From Herbaspirillum sp. GW103 (GTDB taxonomy: Bacteria; Pseudomonadota; Gammaproteobacteria; Burkholderiales; Burkholderiaceae_D): DNA of 64,000 bases. A program made the position numbers and the translations under genes. The notes below the pieces were generated by a model. The model saw nothing but the letters and a program-made list of their open reading frames with translations, did no database searches and was not told the DNA's origin. Where the stretch lies: assembly GCF_000261365.1 (NCBI RefSeq), contig NZ_AJVC01000003.1, positions 1,736,001 through 1,800,000 of the forward strand, in the 5' to 3' direction. This document shows positions 34,167-44,367 of the stretch, piece after piece (position 1 is the first letter of the stretch; each line of letters starts with the position of its first letter).

Positions 34167-37100
34167 TCAGCCGGTGAGTGCCTTCATGGTCGCCTTGACC
34201 TGCTGCACACGGGCATTGAGGTCCGGCATGCTGGCCGTGATGCGCAGCTTGTCCGGACCATTGAGCTTGACCTGGCGGTTCTTCTGGACCAGCTCGATGA
34301 TGCGCATGGCGTCGATCGGCGGATTGGGAACGAACTGCAGCAGCGCCGCCTCCGAATGGGCATCGATCTTGATGATGCCCAGCGGCTTGGCGGCAATGCG
34401 CAGGCGGTGCGTTTCGATGAGCGCCTTGGCGGCATCCGGCAGCTTGCCGAAGCGGTCGATCAGTTCTTCCTGCAAGGCGTCGATGGCATCGGCTTTCTCG
34501 CAGTTGGCCAGGCGCTTGTAGAGCGACAAGCGCTCATGCACGTCGCCGCAGAAGTCATTGGGCAGCAGTGCAGGCGCATGCAGGTTGATTTCGGTAGTGG
34601 TCGACAAGGGCGCGGCGAGATCCGGTTCGCGGCCGTCCTTCAAGGCGCGCACGGCTTCGTTCAACATGTCCGAATACATCTGGAAACCGATCTCGTGGAT
34701 CTCGCCCGACTGATGATCGCCCAGCACTTCGCCGGCGCCACGGATTTCCAGGTCGTGCATGGCGAGATAGAAACCGCTGCCCAGTTCCTCCATCTGCTGG
34801 ATCGCCTCCAGCCGGCGCTGGGCCTGCTTGGACAGGCCCTGCACATCCTGCACCAGCAGATAGGCATAGGCCTGGTGATGCGAACGACCGACCCGGCCAC
34901 GCAACTGGTGCAGCTGGGCCAGGCCGAACTTGTCGGCACGGTGCATGATGATGGTGTTGGCGGTGGGCACGTCGATGCCGGTCTCGATGATGGTGGTGCA
35001 TAGCAGGATGTTGAAGCGCTGCGCCACGAAGTCGCGCATCACCTTTTCCAGGTCGCGCTCGTGCATCTGGCCGTGGGCCACGCCGATGCGCGCTTCGGGT
35101 AGCAGCTGTTCGAGCGCGGCCTTGCGGTTGGCGATGGTTTCCACTTCATTGTGCAGGAAGTAAACCTGGCCGCCACGCTTCAACTCGCGCAGGCAGGCTT
35201 CGCGAATGGTCGATTCCTGCTCGGCGCGCACGAAGGTCTTGATGGCCAGACGCTTTTGCGGGGCGGTGGCGATCACCGAGAAATCGCGCAATCCTTCCAG
35301 CGCCATGCCCAGCGTGCGCGGAATCGGGGTGGCCGTCAGCGTCAAGACATCGACCTCGGCGCGCAAGGACTTCAGGGCTTCCTTCTGGCGCACGCCGAAA
35401 CGGTGTTCCTCGTCGATGATGACCAGGCCCAGGCGCGAGAACTTCACTTCGTCCGACAGCAGCTTGTGCGTGCCGATGACGATATCGATGGTGCCATCGC
35501 CCAGGCCCTTGATGGCTTGCGTGACTTCCTTGCCGGTACGGAAGCGCGAGAGCTCGGCGATCTTGACCGGCCAGTTGGCGAAACGATCGGCGAAGGTGGC
35601 GGCGTGCTGTTCGGCCAAGAGCGTGGTCGGGGCCAGAATGGCGACCTGCTTGCCGCCCATCACGGCCACGAAGGCGGCACGCAAGGCGACCTCGGTCTTG
35701 CCGAAGCCGACGTCGCCGCAGATGAGGCGGTCCATGGGCTTGCCGCCGGTCATGTCCTTGATGACGGCTTGGATGGCGGCGGCCTGGTCGGCAGTCTCTT
35801 CAAAACCGAAGCTGTCGGCGAAGGCTTCATAGTCATGCGCCGAATACTGGAAGGCATGGCCCTGCCTCAATGCGCGGCGGGCGTACAGGTTCAGCAGTTC
35901 GGCGGCGGTATCGCGCACCTGCTGGGCCGCCTTGCGCTTGGCCTTTTCCCACTGGCCCGAACCCAGCGCATGCAGCGGTGCATCTTCGGGCGAAGCGCCC
36001 GAGTAACGTGAAATCACGTGCAGTTGCGAGACCGGGACATAGAGCTTGGTTTCCTTGGCATATTCCAGATGGAGGAATTCGGTCTCGCCCTCCCCCAGGT
36101 CCATGCTGACCAGGCCCATGTAGCGACCGATACCGTGGCTGCTGTGCACCACCGGGTCGCCGATCTTCAGTTCCGACAGATCGCGCACCATGTATTCCAC
36201 ATCGGTGGCGGCCTGCTGCTTGCGGCTGCCGACGCGGCGGCCACTGCCGGCGTACAGCTCGGTCTCGGTGACCAGCGCCAGGCCGCCCGCTGTGACGAAG
36301 CCCGTGTGCAAGGGGGCCACGCCCAGCATCAGCGGTTCATCACTGGAGAGGAAGCTGTTCCAGTCCTCGCACAGGACCGGATGCACATCGTATTCGGCGA
36401 AGTACTGCTGCAGGGTCTCGCGCCGGCCATTGCTCTCGGCACAGATCAGCACCCGCTCGGCCCCCTTCAGGAGGAAGCTGCGCAGGTTGACCAGCGGATC
36501 ATCCGCACGGCGGTTCACGGCGATATTGGGCAAGGGCGAGGAGATGGCCGAGGGCGCATCATCGCTCTTGAGCACCCAGCGGGCGTGGGGTTTCAGCAGG
36601 GTGAAGAAATCTTCATCGTCCAGGTAGATGGCGCGCGGCTCCAGCACCGGGCGCTCGCGGTCGGCGTGAAGGAAATTCCAACGCGAGCGGGTATCGCTCC
36701 AGAAGCGCTTGATGGCCTGCTCGATGTCACCCACGGTGGCGAACATGGCATTGGCCGGCAGGTACTGGAAGAGCGTAGCCGTCTCTTCGAAGAACAGCGG
36801 CAGGTAGTATTCGATACCTGCTGCGGCGATGCCGTTGCCGATGTCCTTGTAGATGGCCGAGCGTGATGGATCACCTTCGAACACTTCGCGCCAACGGTTG
36901 CGGAAGGCCAGGCGCGAGGCTTCATCCATCGGGAATTCACGGCCCGGCAGCAGCCGCACTTCCGGCACCGGATAGAGCGAGCGCTGGGTATCGGCGTCGA
37001 AGGTGCGGATGGTCTCGATGGTGTCGCCGAACAGGTCCAGGCGGTACGGCAGTACCGAACCCATGGGGAAGATGTCGATCAGGCCGCCACGCACCGAGTA

Positions 37101-37604
37101 TTCACCCGGCGACATCACCTGGCCCACGTGGGTGTAGCCGGCCAGGGTGAGCTGGGACTTGAGCTTGCCTTCGTCGAGCTTTTCGCCCTGCTTGAAGAAG
37201 AAGGTATAGGCCGCCAGGAACTGCGGCGGGGCCATGCGCAGCAAGGCGGTGGTAGCCGGTACGATCAGCAGGTCGCACTGGCCGGACTGCACTTCATAGA
37301 GCGTGGCCAGGCGTTCGGAGACCAGGTCCTGGTGCGGCGAGAAGGCGTCATAAGGCAGTGTTTCCCAGTCCGGCAGCAGGTGGCAACGCAGGCGCTCGCC
37401 ATCCTTGGGCTGGAACCAGGGGATTTCAGCCAGCAGGCGCTGGGCATCGGTGGCCCCGGCCACCACCACGGCCAGCATGCGGCCTTCGGCCTTCAGGGCC
37501 AGCGCGGCCTGGGCCAGCAGATACGCATCGGCGGAACCGTGCACGGCGGGAGGCTGGAAACGCACACCTGCCTTGGGCAGGCTTTTTTTCGGATCAAAAG
37601 ACAT
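34167..37604 (-). CDS. mfd: Transcription-repair coupling factor Mfd
   Basis: ATP-driven translocase that removes RNA polymerase stalled at DNA lesions and recruits UvrA. The 1145 residues show the UvrB-like N-terminal domain, the RNA polymerase interaction domain (VHSSHGIGRYMGL), and the helicase motor with Walker A in ICGDVGFGKTEVALRA, DEEH box in VIIDEEHRFGV and the motif TATPIPRTLGMAL. The C-terminal domain follows QLHQLRGRVGRS. The start is taken at ATG 37604, matching the family; an extra 40 codons upstream are unlike Mfd. Confidence 0.96.
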   Translation of the reverse strand: MSFDPKKSLPKAGVRFQPPAVHGSADAYLLAQAALALKAEGRMLAVVVAGATDAQRLLAEIPWFQPKDGERLRCHLLPDWETLPYDAFSPHQDLVSERLATLYEVQSGQCDLLIVPATTALLRMAPPQFLAAYTFFFKQGEKLDEGKLKSQLTLAGYTHVGQVMSPGEYSVRGGLIDIFPMGSVLPYRLDLFGDTIETIRTFDADTQRSLYPVPEVRLLPGREFPMDEASRLAFRNRWREVFEGDPSRSAIYKDIGNGIAAAGIEYYLPLFFEETATLFQYLPANAMFATVGDIEQAIKRFWSDTRSRWNFLHADRERPVLEPRAIYLDDEDFFTLLKPHARWVLKSDDAPSAISSPLPNIAVNRRADDPLVNLRSFLLKGAERVLICAESNGRRETLQQYFAEYDVHPVLCEDWNSFLSSDEPLMLGVAPLHTGFVTAGGLALVTETELYAGSGRRVGSRKQQAATDVEYMVRDLSELKIGDPVVHSSHGIGRYMGLVSMDLGEGETEFLHLEYAKETKLYVPVSQLHVISRYSGASPEDAPLHALGSGQWEKAKRKAAQQVRDTAAELLNLYARRALRQGHAFQYSAHDYEAFADSFGFEETADQAAAIQAVIKDMTGGKPMDRLICGDVGFGKTEVALRAAFVAVMGGKQVAILAPTTLLAEQHAATFADRFANWPVKIAELSRFRTGKEVTQAIKGLGDGTIDIVIGTHKLLSDEVKFSRLGLVIIDEEHRFGVRQKEALKSLRAEVDVLTLTATPIPRTLGMALEGLRDFSVIATAPQKRLAIKTFVRAEQESTIREACLRELKRGGQVYFLHNEVETIANRKAALEQLLPEARIGVAHGQMHERDLEKVMRDFVAQRFNILLCTTIIETGIDVPTANTIIMHRADKFGLAQLHQLRGRVGRSHHQAYAYLLVQDVQGLSKQAQRRLEAIQQMEELGSGFYLAMHDLEIRGAGEVLGDHQSGEIHEIGFQMYSDMLNEAVRALKDGREPDLAAPLSTTTEINLHAPALLPNDFCGDVHERLSLYKRLANCEKADAIDALQEELIDRFGKLPDAAKALIETHRLRIAAKPLGIIKIDAHSEAALLQFVPNPPIDAMRIIELVQKNRQVKLNGPDKLRITASMPDLNARVQQVKATMKALTG

Positions 37605-37717
37605 CAGGATCGGGAGGATCGGCTTGGTTAGGACTTGTTTCGCGTACGGCAACTGACGAGGCCCGGCGGCGGCGACCAGGCTGGCAGCGCCGCAAAATGC
37701 CGGTCGCTTGCAAGGGA

Positions 37718-37748
37718 TTGGCATTAGAATTCAGCCTCTCATTATAAA
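37718..37748 (+). promoter_or_regulatory. Putative sigma-70 promoter of ispDF
   Basis: TTGGCA (37718-37723) and TTATAA (37742-37747), 18 bp apart, 55 bp upstream of the ispD start in the 198-bp divergent region between mfd and ispD. It matches the consensus in most positions but not all. Confidence 0.4.
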
Positions 37749-37802
37749 CGAAGGCCCCATCGCAGGCCGCCGCCAGGCGGGTGCCGGGGCCAGGTGCATG
37801 GC

Positions 37803-38543
37803 ATGAACCCTTCGCAGTCCGCTTCTTCCCCGCCCCGCCACTTTGCGCTCATCCCCGCCGCAGGCGTGGGCGCGCGCATGGGCGGCCAGATTCCCAAGCA
37901 ATACCTGCCGCTGGCAGGCCTCCCCATGCTGCTGCATGCGCTGCAAACCTTCGCGGCGCATGCCCGCATCACCCACACCTTCGTCGTGGTCAGCGCCGAG
38001 GATGGCTGGATCGACTCCCTCATGACGCCCGCCCTGCTGCAACGCGCAAGCGTCCTGCGGGTGGGCGGACCGACGCGGCAGGACAGCGTCTTCAACGGGC
38101 TCAACGCCATCCGTGATCAGGTGGCCGATACCGACCGCGTGCTGGTGCACGACGCCGCCCGCCCCGGCCTGGATGTGCCGCTGCTGGACCGTCTGCTCGA
38201 TGCCCTGGCCGACGATGAAGTCGGTGGCCTGCTGGCCCTGCCAGTGGTCGATACCCTCAAGCGCTGCGATGGCGCCGGATCGCTCCGCTCGCAGGAGACC
38301 GTGCCGCGTGCCGGCCTGTGGGCGGCGCAGACACCGCAGATGTTTCCCTATGCCCTGCTGCGACGCGCCTTGCAGCAGGCGCAAGCGCAAGGCCGCCTGG
38401 GCGAGATCACCGACGACGCCAGCGCCATCGAAATGCTGGGCTTGCGTCCGCGCCTGGTCGAGGGCAGCCCCCGCAATCTCAAGGTCACACTGGCGCAGGA
38501 CGCCGCCCTGGCTGAATTCTTCCTGAAAGGTCCGCACGCATGA
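37803..38543 (+). CDS. ispD: 2-C-methyl-D-erythritol 4-phosphate cytidylyltransferase IspD
   Basis: Third step of the MEP isoprenoid pathway, making CDP-methylerythritol. The 246 residues contain the nucleotidyltransferase N-terminus [22 protein letters not shown] with the G-rich CTP-binding loop, and VHDAARPGL further on, both conserved. WAAQTPQMF is the C-terminal family motif. The ATG at 37803 matches the family. The ispD stop overlaps the ispF start (ATGA), so the two genes are coupled. Confidence 0.96.
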   Translation: MNPSQSASSPPRHFALIPAAGVGARMGGQIPKQYLPLAGLPMLLHALQTFAAHARITHTFVVVSAEDGWIDSLMTPALLQRASVLRVGGPTRQDSVFNGLNAIRDQVADTDRVLVHDAARPGLDVPLLDRLLDALADDEVGGLLALPVVDTLKRCDGAGSLRSQETVPRAGLWAAQTPQMFPYALLRRALQQAQAQGRLGEITDDASAIEMLGLRPRLVEGSPRNLKVTLAQDAALAEFFLKGPHA

Positions 38544-39043
38544 ACGCTTCTTCCCCCTTCCCTTTCCGTATCGGCCAGGGCTATGACTGCCACGCCCTGG
38601 TGGAAGGCCGCCCGCTGATCCTGGGTGGTGTCACCATCCCGCACAAGAAGGGCCTGCTCGGCCACTCGGACGCCGATGCCCTGCTGCATGCCATCACCGA
38701 TGCGCTCTTCGGCGCTGCCGCGCTGGGCGACATCGGCCGCCACTTCCCCGATACCGATGCGCAGTTCAAGGGCGCCGACTCGCGCGTGCTGCTGCGCGAG
38801 GCGGCCAAGCGCCTGGCTGCTGCCGGCTATACCGTGGGCAACGTGGATGCCACCATCATCGCCCAGGCGCCCAAGATGGCCCCGCATATTCCCGTCATGG
38901 TGGCCAACGTGGCGGCGGACCTGGGGATTTCTGAAGGGCAAGTCAATATCAAGGCAAAAACCAATGAAAAAATGGGTTTTTTGGGACGTGAAGAAGGGAT
39001 TGCCACCGAAGCGGTTGTGCTGGTCCACCGTCAAAACGGTTGA
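38540..39043 (+). CDS. ispF: 2-C-methyl-D-erythritol 2,4-cyclodiphosphate synthase IspF
   Basis: Fifth step of the MEP pathway. The 167-residue product has the zinc-site motif GYDCHAL (Asp and His) and [26 protein letters not shown], then [25 protein letters not shown] is the conserved C-terminal signature. It is translationally coupled to ispD. With ispD it shows this organism makes isoprenoids by the MEP pathway, which is relevant to the HMG-CoA reductase later in the window. Confidence 0.96.
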   Translation: MNASSPFPFRIGQGYDCHALVEGRPLILGGVTIPHKKGLLGHSDADALLHAITDALFGAAALGDIGRHFPDTDAQFKGADSRVLLREAAKRLAAAGYTVGNVDATIIAQAPKMAPHIPVMVANVAADLGISEGQVNIKAKTNEKMGFLGREEGIATEAVVLVHRQNG

Positions 39044-39181
39044 AAAACGCTGTCAGAAAGTTCCCGACAAGCCGGCGTAGGACATCCACCGACACGCCAA
39101 AAGCCGCACCAGACAAGGGATTGAAGCCGGTTTGGCGCACCATTTCCCGGCATGGAAAGAAATCTAAGGCACCAGAATCAG

Positions 39182-39200
39182 CCATTAAAACTTTTAATGG
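39182..39200. promoter_or_regulatory. 19-bp palindrome upstream of the cold-shock gene promoter
   Basis: Inverted repeat CCATTAAAA-C-TTTTAATGG, about 22 bp upstream of the -35 element. It is AT-rich; it may be a protein site or an UP-element-like stretch. The factor is unknown. Confidence 0.45.
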
Positions 39201-39221
39201 AAGATTCGTACCGAAAATGGC

Positions 39222-39248
39222 TTGCATTCTCGATTTAATGAGTATAAT
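39222..39248 (+). promoter_or_regulatory. Likely promoter of the cold-shock gene
   Basis: A perfect TATAAT at 39243-39248 with TTGCAT at 39222-39227, 15 bp apart (slightly short). The transcript would have a leader of roughly 105 bases before the csp start, which is typical of cold-inducible csp genes and often folds into a temperature-sensitive structure. An AGGAG ribosome-binding site lies at the end of the leader. Confidence 0.5.
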
Positions 39249-39359
39249 CGTCGCGTCGTTAGGATTCGAGCTGGTAGTGCGGTTCTTCGCTGTCATTCCT
39301 CCCGAGTAACGATAAAGAGCCGGGCGCAAGCCCCAATCAATTAAATTTAGGAGTCCGTA

Positions 39360-39566
39360 ATGGCAACTGGTACCGTCAAGTGGTTCAACGATGCAAAGGG
39401 TTTTGGTTTCATCACCCCCGATGAAGGCGGCGAAGATCTGTTCGCTCACTTCTCGGCTATTCAATCGAATGGTTTCAAGTCCCTGAAGGAAAACCAACGC
39501 GTTTCCTTCGAAGTGACCACCGGCCCGAAGGGCAAGCAAGCTTCGAACATCGTTCCGGCTGCTTAA
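39360..39566 (+). CDS. Cold-shock domain protein (CspA family)
   Basis: 68-residue OB-fold RNA chaperone. Both RNA-binding motifs are present: KGFGFI (RNP1) and LFAHF (RNP2, slightly different from the usual VFVHF). The start [24 protein letters not shown] is standard. It is a single gene with its own promoter, leader and terminator. Which paralogue it is (CspA, CspD-like and so on) cannot be told from sequence. Confidence 0.95.
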   Translation: MATGTVKWFNDAKGFGFITPDEGGEDLFAHFSAIQSNGFKSLKENQRVSFEVTTGPKGKQASNIVPAA

Positions 39567-39581
39567 GCTTTTCAAGCTGAT

Positions 39582-39612
39582 AAAAAATCCCCGACACGTC
39601 GGGGATTTTTTT
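39582..39612 (+). terminator. Terminator of the cold-shock gene
   Basis: Stem TCCCCGAC (39588-39595) and GTCGGGGA (39598-39605), preceded by six A and followed by seven T. A canonical rho-independent terminator 22 bp after the csp stop. Confidence 0.9.
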
Positions 39613-39659
39613 CGTCTGCAGCTTTCACAGTGTGAAGAAACAGACCTGAAAGAGACCTC

Positions 39660-39697
39660 AAAAAAATCCCCGCCCTCTTGCGAGAGGCGGGGATTTT
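39660..39697 (-). terminator. Terminator of the malate synthase gene
   Basis: Stem ATCCCCGCC and GGCGGGGAT, separated by 11 bases and flanked by A6 on the left, which reads as T6 on the aceB strand. It lies 25 bp past the aceB stop. Confidence 0.85.
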
Positions 39698-39721
39698 CAT
39701 TTCTGCTCAAGCAGAGCTGAA

Positions 39722-41308
39722 TCAGATTTCTTCGTACAGCGGCAGCGTCAGGAACTCGGCGAAGGTCTCGGAGGTGGACATTTCTTCAAAGATCTTGGCC
39801 GCGCGGTCATAGGTCGGGCCATCACCTGCCACTTGCGTCACCTTGGCCAGCTCTTCCGGAATCATGGCGCGTACCATGTCGGCAGTGACCTTGCGACCGT
39901 CTTCCAGATTGCCCTTGGCACTGCGGATCCACTGCCACACCTGGGCACGGCTGATCTCGGCGGTAGCCGCATCTTCCATCAGGTTGTGGATGGGCACGCA
40001 GCCATTGCCGGCCAGCCAGGCGCCCAGGTAATGGATGCCGACGTTGATGTTGTAGCGCAGGCCGGCCTCGGTGATCGGAGTTTCCGGCTGGAAGTTGAGC
40101 AGGTCAGCGGCTTTCACTTCCACGTCCGGACGCTGCTTTTCGAACTGGTTGGGCTTGTCGCCCAGCACGGCCACGAATTCCTTCATGGAGGCTTCGACCA
40201 GGCCCGGGTGAGCCACCCAGCCGCCGTCGTAACCGTCGGTCGCATCGCGGCGCTTGTCGTTGATGATGCCCTGCATGGCGATGGCGTTCTTTTCCGGATC
40301 GTTCTTGATCGGGATCAGCGCGCTCATGCCGCCGATGGCCGGCGCGCCGCGCTTGTGGCAGGTCTTCAGCAGCAGCAGTGCGTAGGCGCGCATGAAGGGC
40401 GAGGTCATGGTGACCTTGGCGCGATCGGCCAGGCAGAAGTCCTTGTCGTTCTTGAACTTCTTGATGCAGGAGAAGATGTAGTCCCAACGACCGGCGTTCA
40501 GACCGGCGCTGTGCTCACGCAGTTCGTACAGGATTTCTTCCATCTCGAAGGCGGCGGTGATGGTTTCGATCAGCACGGTGGCCTTGATGGTGCCTTGCGG
40601 CAGGCCGATCTCGTTCTGCGCCATCACGAAGATGTCGTTCCACAGACGCGCTTCCAGATGCGATTCCATCTTGGGCAGATAGAAGTAAGGACCGGCGCCG
40701 CGCGCCAGCTGTTCCTTGGCGTTGTGGAACAGGAACAGAGCGAAGTCGAAGATGCCGCCGGAGATGCGCTTGCCATCGATGGTGACGTGCTTCTCGTCCA
40801 GGTGCCAGCCACGCGGACGCACCACCAGGGTGGCGATCTTGTCGTTGAGCTTGTAGCTCTTGCCGTTCGATTCCAGCGAAATGGTGCGGCGGATGGCGTC
40901 GTAGAGGTTGATCTGTCCGCTGATCTGGTTGTCCCACACCGGCGAGTTGGAATCCTCGAAGTCGGTCATGTAGCTGTCGGCGCCCGAGTTGAAGGCGTTG
41001 ATGACCATCTTGCGCTCGACCGGACCGGTGATTTCCACGCGGCGGCACTTCAGGGCTTCGGGGATGGGAGCAATCTTCCAGTCGCCGGTGCGGATGGCTT
41101 CGGTTTCCTTCAGGAAGTCGGGGCGTTCGCCGGCATCCAGCCGCTTGACGCGCTCGGCACGGGCGGCCAGCAGTTCCTGGCGACGCGCTTCGAAGGCGCG
41201 CGAGAGCTTGGCGACCAGTGACAGGGCGTCAAAGGTCAGGACGTTCTCGTAACCCGGCTTGATCTCGCCGGAGATTTCCATGCCGGTGGGCAGCTTCAGT
41301 TGCGTCAT
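39722..41308 (-). CDS. aceB: Malate synthase A
   Basis: Glyoxylate-shunt enzyme: glyoxylate + acetyl-CoA to malate. The 528-residue product is of malate synthase A length. It contains [20 protein letters not shown] with the conserved Arg, [26 protein letters not shown] with the catalytic-region Asp, and [16 protein letters not shown] near the active site. The ATG at 41308 has GAGGAG just upstream; a frame running to 41392 is not family-like. Divergent from a LysR regulator that may control it. Confidence 0.96.
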   Translation of the reverse strand: MTQLKLPTGMEISGEIKPGYENVLTFDALSLVAKLSRAFEARRQELLAARAERVKRLDAGERPDFLKETEAIRTGDWKIAPIPEALKCRRVEITGPVERKMVINAFNSGADSYMTDFEDSNSPVWDNQISGQINLYDAIRRTISLESNGKSYKLNDKIATLVVRPRGWHLDEKHVTIDGKRISGGIFDFALFLFHNAKEQLARGAGPYFYLPKMESHLEARLWNDIFVMAQNEIGLPQGTIKATVLIETITAAFEMEEILYELREHSAGLNAGRWDYIFSCIKKFKNDKDFCLADRAKVTMTSPFMRAYALLLLKTCHKRGAPAIGGMSALIPIKNDPEKNAIAMQGIINDKRRDATDGYDGGWVAHPGLVEASMKEFVAVLGDKPNQFEKQRPDVEVKAADLLNFQPETPITEAGLRYNINVGIHYLGAWLAGNGCVPIHNLMEDAATAEISRAQVWQWIRSAKGNLEDGRKVTADMVRAMIPEELAKVTQVAGDGPTYDRAAKIFEEMSTSETFAEFLTLPLYEEI

Positions 41309-41560
41309 GCTGGACTCCTCAAAAAGAAAAATGGACTGGTGAATCTTGTTTTCATGATTGTGCCTGAGACTATGCAGCTTTTTGCATCGCATCAGACACT
41401 TTATGTACGCAGTATATTTAAACCAAATCGATAGTAGTGAAAGCTTTTATCAATTTATCTTTGCGTTTTAGTCATAAGTGAGCAGATAATCGCCGCAGCA
41501 CGTCGGCGCAGGGCCGGCGCGGCTTTGCCGCCCGTTTCCGGGTCTTTCGAAGAGGACAGC

Positions 41561-42466
41561 ATGGACCAGTTCAAGCAGATTTCGACCTTTGCCGAGGTCG
41601 CCGCCCGTGGCAGCCTGTCGGCGGCGGCCCGTGCCGAGGGCATCGCCCCGGCCATGATAGGGCGGCGCCTGGATGCGCTGGAGGAGCGCCTGGGCGTGAA
41701 GCTGTTGCAGCGAACCACGCGCAAGATCGTGCTCACCAACGAAGGCGCAGCCTTTCTGGAAGACTGCCAGCGCATCCTGGCTGACCTGGAAGATGCCGAA
41801 TCGGCGGTATCCGAACGCAGCGCGCGTGCCAGTGGCCAGTTGCTGATCTCGGCCCCGGCCGGGTTCGGTCGCCAGCACGTGGCACCCCTGGTGCCCTCCT
41901 TTCTGGCAGAGCACCGCGATGTCACCCTCACGCTGAACCTCAATGACCGCATTGCCGACGTCATCGGGGAAGGCATCGACGTCGCCATCCGCATTGCCAC
42001 CCTGACCGACTCCAACCTGGTGAGCGTGAAGCTGGCCGAGAATCACCGGGTCATCGTCGCCGCTCCCTCCTACCTGCGCCGCCACGGCACCCCGCAGACC
42101 CCGGACGAACTGGTACGCCACAATTGCCTGGCCATGAGCAGCGAAGGCAGCCAGCGTGGCTGGACACTCAAGCAGTCCGGCAAGGTGAGCGTCTACAAGG
42201 TCGGCGGCAACATGGTCTGCAATGACGGTGAAGTGCTGCACAACTGGGCGCTGGCCGGACGCGGCCTGGCCTGGCGGTCGATGTGGGAAGTGGGCGCAGC
42301 CATCGAAGCTGGCGAGCTGGTGACGGTGCTGGACAAGTTTGCCGCTCCGGCACCATCGATCTACGCAGTGTTTGCGCAGCGACGCCACCTGCCCTTGCGC
42401 ATCCGTACCTTCGTGGATTTTCTGCGCCATGCCTATGCGCAGCCGGATTACTGGAAGCGTCGCTGA
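41561..42466 (+). CDS. LysR-family transcriptional regulator divergent from aceB
   Basis: 301 residues: winged helix-turn-helix (about 1-60, FKQISTFAEVAARGSLSAAA then GIAPAMIGRRLDALEERLGV) and an effector-binding domain from about residue 90. The ATG at 41561 follows AGAGGA. It is 252 bp from the aceB start on the opposite strand. A role in acetate or glyoxylate metabolism is possible by position, but the domain pattern is closest to LysR regulators of varied function. Confidence 0.88.
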   Translation: MDQFKQISTFAEVAARGSLSAAARAEGIAPAMIGRRLDALEERLGVKLLQRTTRKIVLTNEGAAFLEDCQRILADLEDAESAVSERSARASGQLLISAPAGFGRQHVAPLVPSFLAEHRDVTLTLNLNDRIADVIGEGIDVAIRIATLTDSNLVSVKLAENHRVIVAAPSYLRRHGTPQTPDELVRHNCLAMSSEGSQRGWTLKQSGKVSVYKVGGNMVCNDGEVLHNWALAGRGLAWRSMWEVGAAIEAGELVTVLDKFAAPAPSIYAVFAQRRHLPLRIRTFVDFLRHAYAQPDYWKRR

Positions 42467-42492
42467 GGCTGCCGCAGACGCAGACGCAGAAA

Positions 42493-42518
42493 AGACAAAA
42501 CGGCCCCCGCGGGGCCGT
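42493..42518 (-). terminator. Terminator of the chemoreceptor gene
   Basis: Stem ACGGCCCC (42500-42507) and GGGGCCGT (42511-42518). On the minus strand it is followed by TTTTGTCTTTT. It lies 23 bp past the receptor stop, between two convergent genes. Confidence 0.8.
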
Positions 42519-42541
42519 CCTGGCAAGTACAGTCAGTGAGC

Positions 42542-44152
42542 TCAGTGCGGCAGCGTCGGGCCGGCCGGGGTCACGTCGATCTCCCGCCTGACCGGCGCCT
42601 CGCCTTCATTGACCCGGAACACGCTGACCATCTGCGCCAGCCGTCCCGCCTGGTTCTGCATCGAGGCAGCAGCAGCTGCCGCCTGCTCGACCAGGGCCGC
42701 ATTCTGCTGGGTCACCTGATCCATCTGCGTAATGGCCAGGTTGATCTGCTCGATGCCGCTGGTCTGCTCGGCACTGGCTGCACTGATCTCGGCCACGATA
42801 TCGGTAACGTGGCGCACGCTGCTGACCACTTCCTGCATGGTGGCACCGGCCTGCTCGACCAGGCGACTGCCGTCGCCGACCTTCGCGACCGAATCATTGA
42901 TCAGCTCCTTGATCTCCTTGGCCGCCGAGGCCGAACGCTGGGCCAGCGAACGCACTTCCGAGGCCACCACGGCAAACCCGCGTCCCTGCTCACCGGCACG
43001 CGCTGCTTCCACGGCGGCATTGAGCGCAAGGATATTGGTCTGGAAGGCAATCCCGTCGATCACGCTGATGATGTCCACGATCTTGCGCGAAGAAGCATTG
43101 ATGGCGCCCATGGTATCGACTACCTGACTGACCACGCCGCCACCCTGCTCGGCCACGCTGGAGGCCGATTGCGCCAGCTGGCTGGCCTGGCGCGCGTTGT
43201 CGGCGTTCTGACGCACGGTGGAAATCAGCTCTTCCATGGCCGAGGCGGTTTCTTCCAGTGAACTGGCCTGCTGCTCGGTACGACTGGAGAGATCCAGATT
43301 GCCGGCGGCGATCTCGGCCGAGGCCGTGCTGATGGTATCGGTGCCGTTACGGACATTGGAGACGATGCTGCGCAGGCTGTCATTCATCTCCTTGAGCGAT
43401 TGCAGCAGTTGGCCGGTCTCGTCGCGCGAATTGACCTGTACCTGGGTGGCCAGGTCGCCCTCGGCCACCTTGCGCGAGACCACCACCGCCGTCTGCAGCG
43501 GCCGGGTGATGCCCAGCGTGAGCAGACGCGCCAGCACGATGCCCAGGAGCAGGATCAGCCCCTCCAGCACCAGGATCAGGATGCGGCTCTGGACGGCGAT
43601 GTGATCGATTTCCTTGGCGGTCTCATCGATATCCTGGCGCTGGATGTCCACCATGTCGCGCATCAGTTTCTGATAGGTCGCGGCCGCCGGGACGAAGACC
43701 TTGTCGAGCAGGCGCATGGCCTCCTCCACGTTGCCCGCGGCCTTGAGCTTGACGATCTCGTCGCGCGAAGACAGATAGACCTTGCGCTGCTCCCCGATTT
43801 TCTGGAACAGAGCCTTTTCCTCCGGGGTGACCAGCAAGGGTTCGACCTGTTTCTGGTACTCGGTGGAACTCTTGGTGGAGGCAGCAGCTTCCTCCGCGAA
43901 GTAGGTCGCCAGCGACGGGTCGCTGCTCTTGGCGATGGCCAGCGTGCGGCGGATACCCGCCGTCAGATTGGTATACCAGTCGCCCATGAGGCGCTCGGTC
44001 TTGATGGGGTCGCTCATCATCTCGCGCGTGGCGGACGCGACCTGCTCCAGTCGCCACAGGCTGATGCCCGCCACGATCGCGGAAAACGCCAGTATCACGG
44101 CAAAGCCCAGCGTGAGGCGTTTGCCAATGTTCATATTGCCAAGGATATTCAT
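42542..44152 (-). CDS. Methyl-accepting chemotaxis protein (four-helix-bundle type)
   Basis: 536-residue receptor. TM1 at about 12-32, a periplasmic four-helix-bundle sensor domain (about 35-185), TM2 (about 190-213), HAMP, then the cytoplasmic coiled coil. The hairpin tip reads [21 protein letters not shown]. The Tsr/Tar-like periplasmic region suggests a small-molecule or general attractant sensor; the ligand is unknown. No C-terminal receptor-tethering pentapeptide is visible (it ends PAGPTLPH). It is a single gene with its own terminator. Confidence 0.93.
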   Translation of the reverse strand: MNILGNMNIGKRLTLGFAVILAFSAIVAGISLWRLEQVASATREMMSDPIKTERLMGDWYTNLTAGIRRTLAIAKSSDPSLATYFAEEAAASTKSSTEYQKQVEPLLVTPEEKALFQKIGEQRKVYLSSRDEIVKLKAAGNVEEAMRLLDKVFVPAAATYQKLMRDMVDIQRQDIDETAKEIDHIAVQSRILILVLEGLILLLGIVLARLLTLGITRPLQTAVVVSRKVAEGDLATQVQVNSRDETGQLLQSLKEMNDSLRSIVSNVRNGTDTISTASAEIAAGNLDLSSRTEQQASSLEETASAMEELISTVRQNADNARQASQLAQSASSVAEQGGGVVSQVVDTMGAINASSRKIVDIISVIDGIAFQTNILALNAAVEAARAGEQGRGFAVVASEVRSLAQRSASAAKEIKELINDSVAKVGDGSRLVEQAGATMQEVVSSVRHVTDIVAEISAASAEQTSGIEQINLAITQMDQVTQQNAALVEQAAAAAASMQNQAGRLAQMVSVFRVNEGEAPVRREIDVTPAGPTLPH

Positions 44153-44367
44153 CTCTGCTCCATCCCCAGCGGAGCGTCCGGGCGGAGGCTCCGCAGTGTC
44201 ATCTTGATTATTGTTGTCACCCCGGCAGTCCCCGACTGCCGTCCCTCAGCACTATGGCATGCGAGCGCGGGCGGGACAAGAAAGCTAAGCCTCGAACAGA
44301 CGGGCAATGGCGGCTCTCTTCCTGCCTGAACGGAAAACCCGATAGTGCCCCCCCAGCAGACGGGAAT

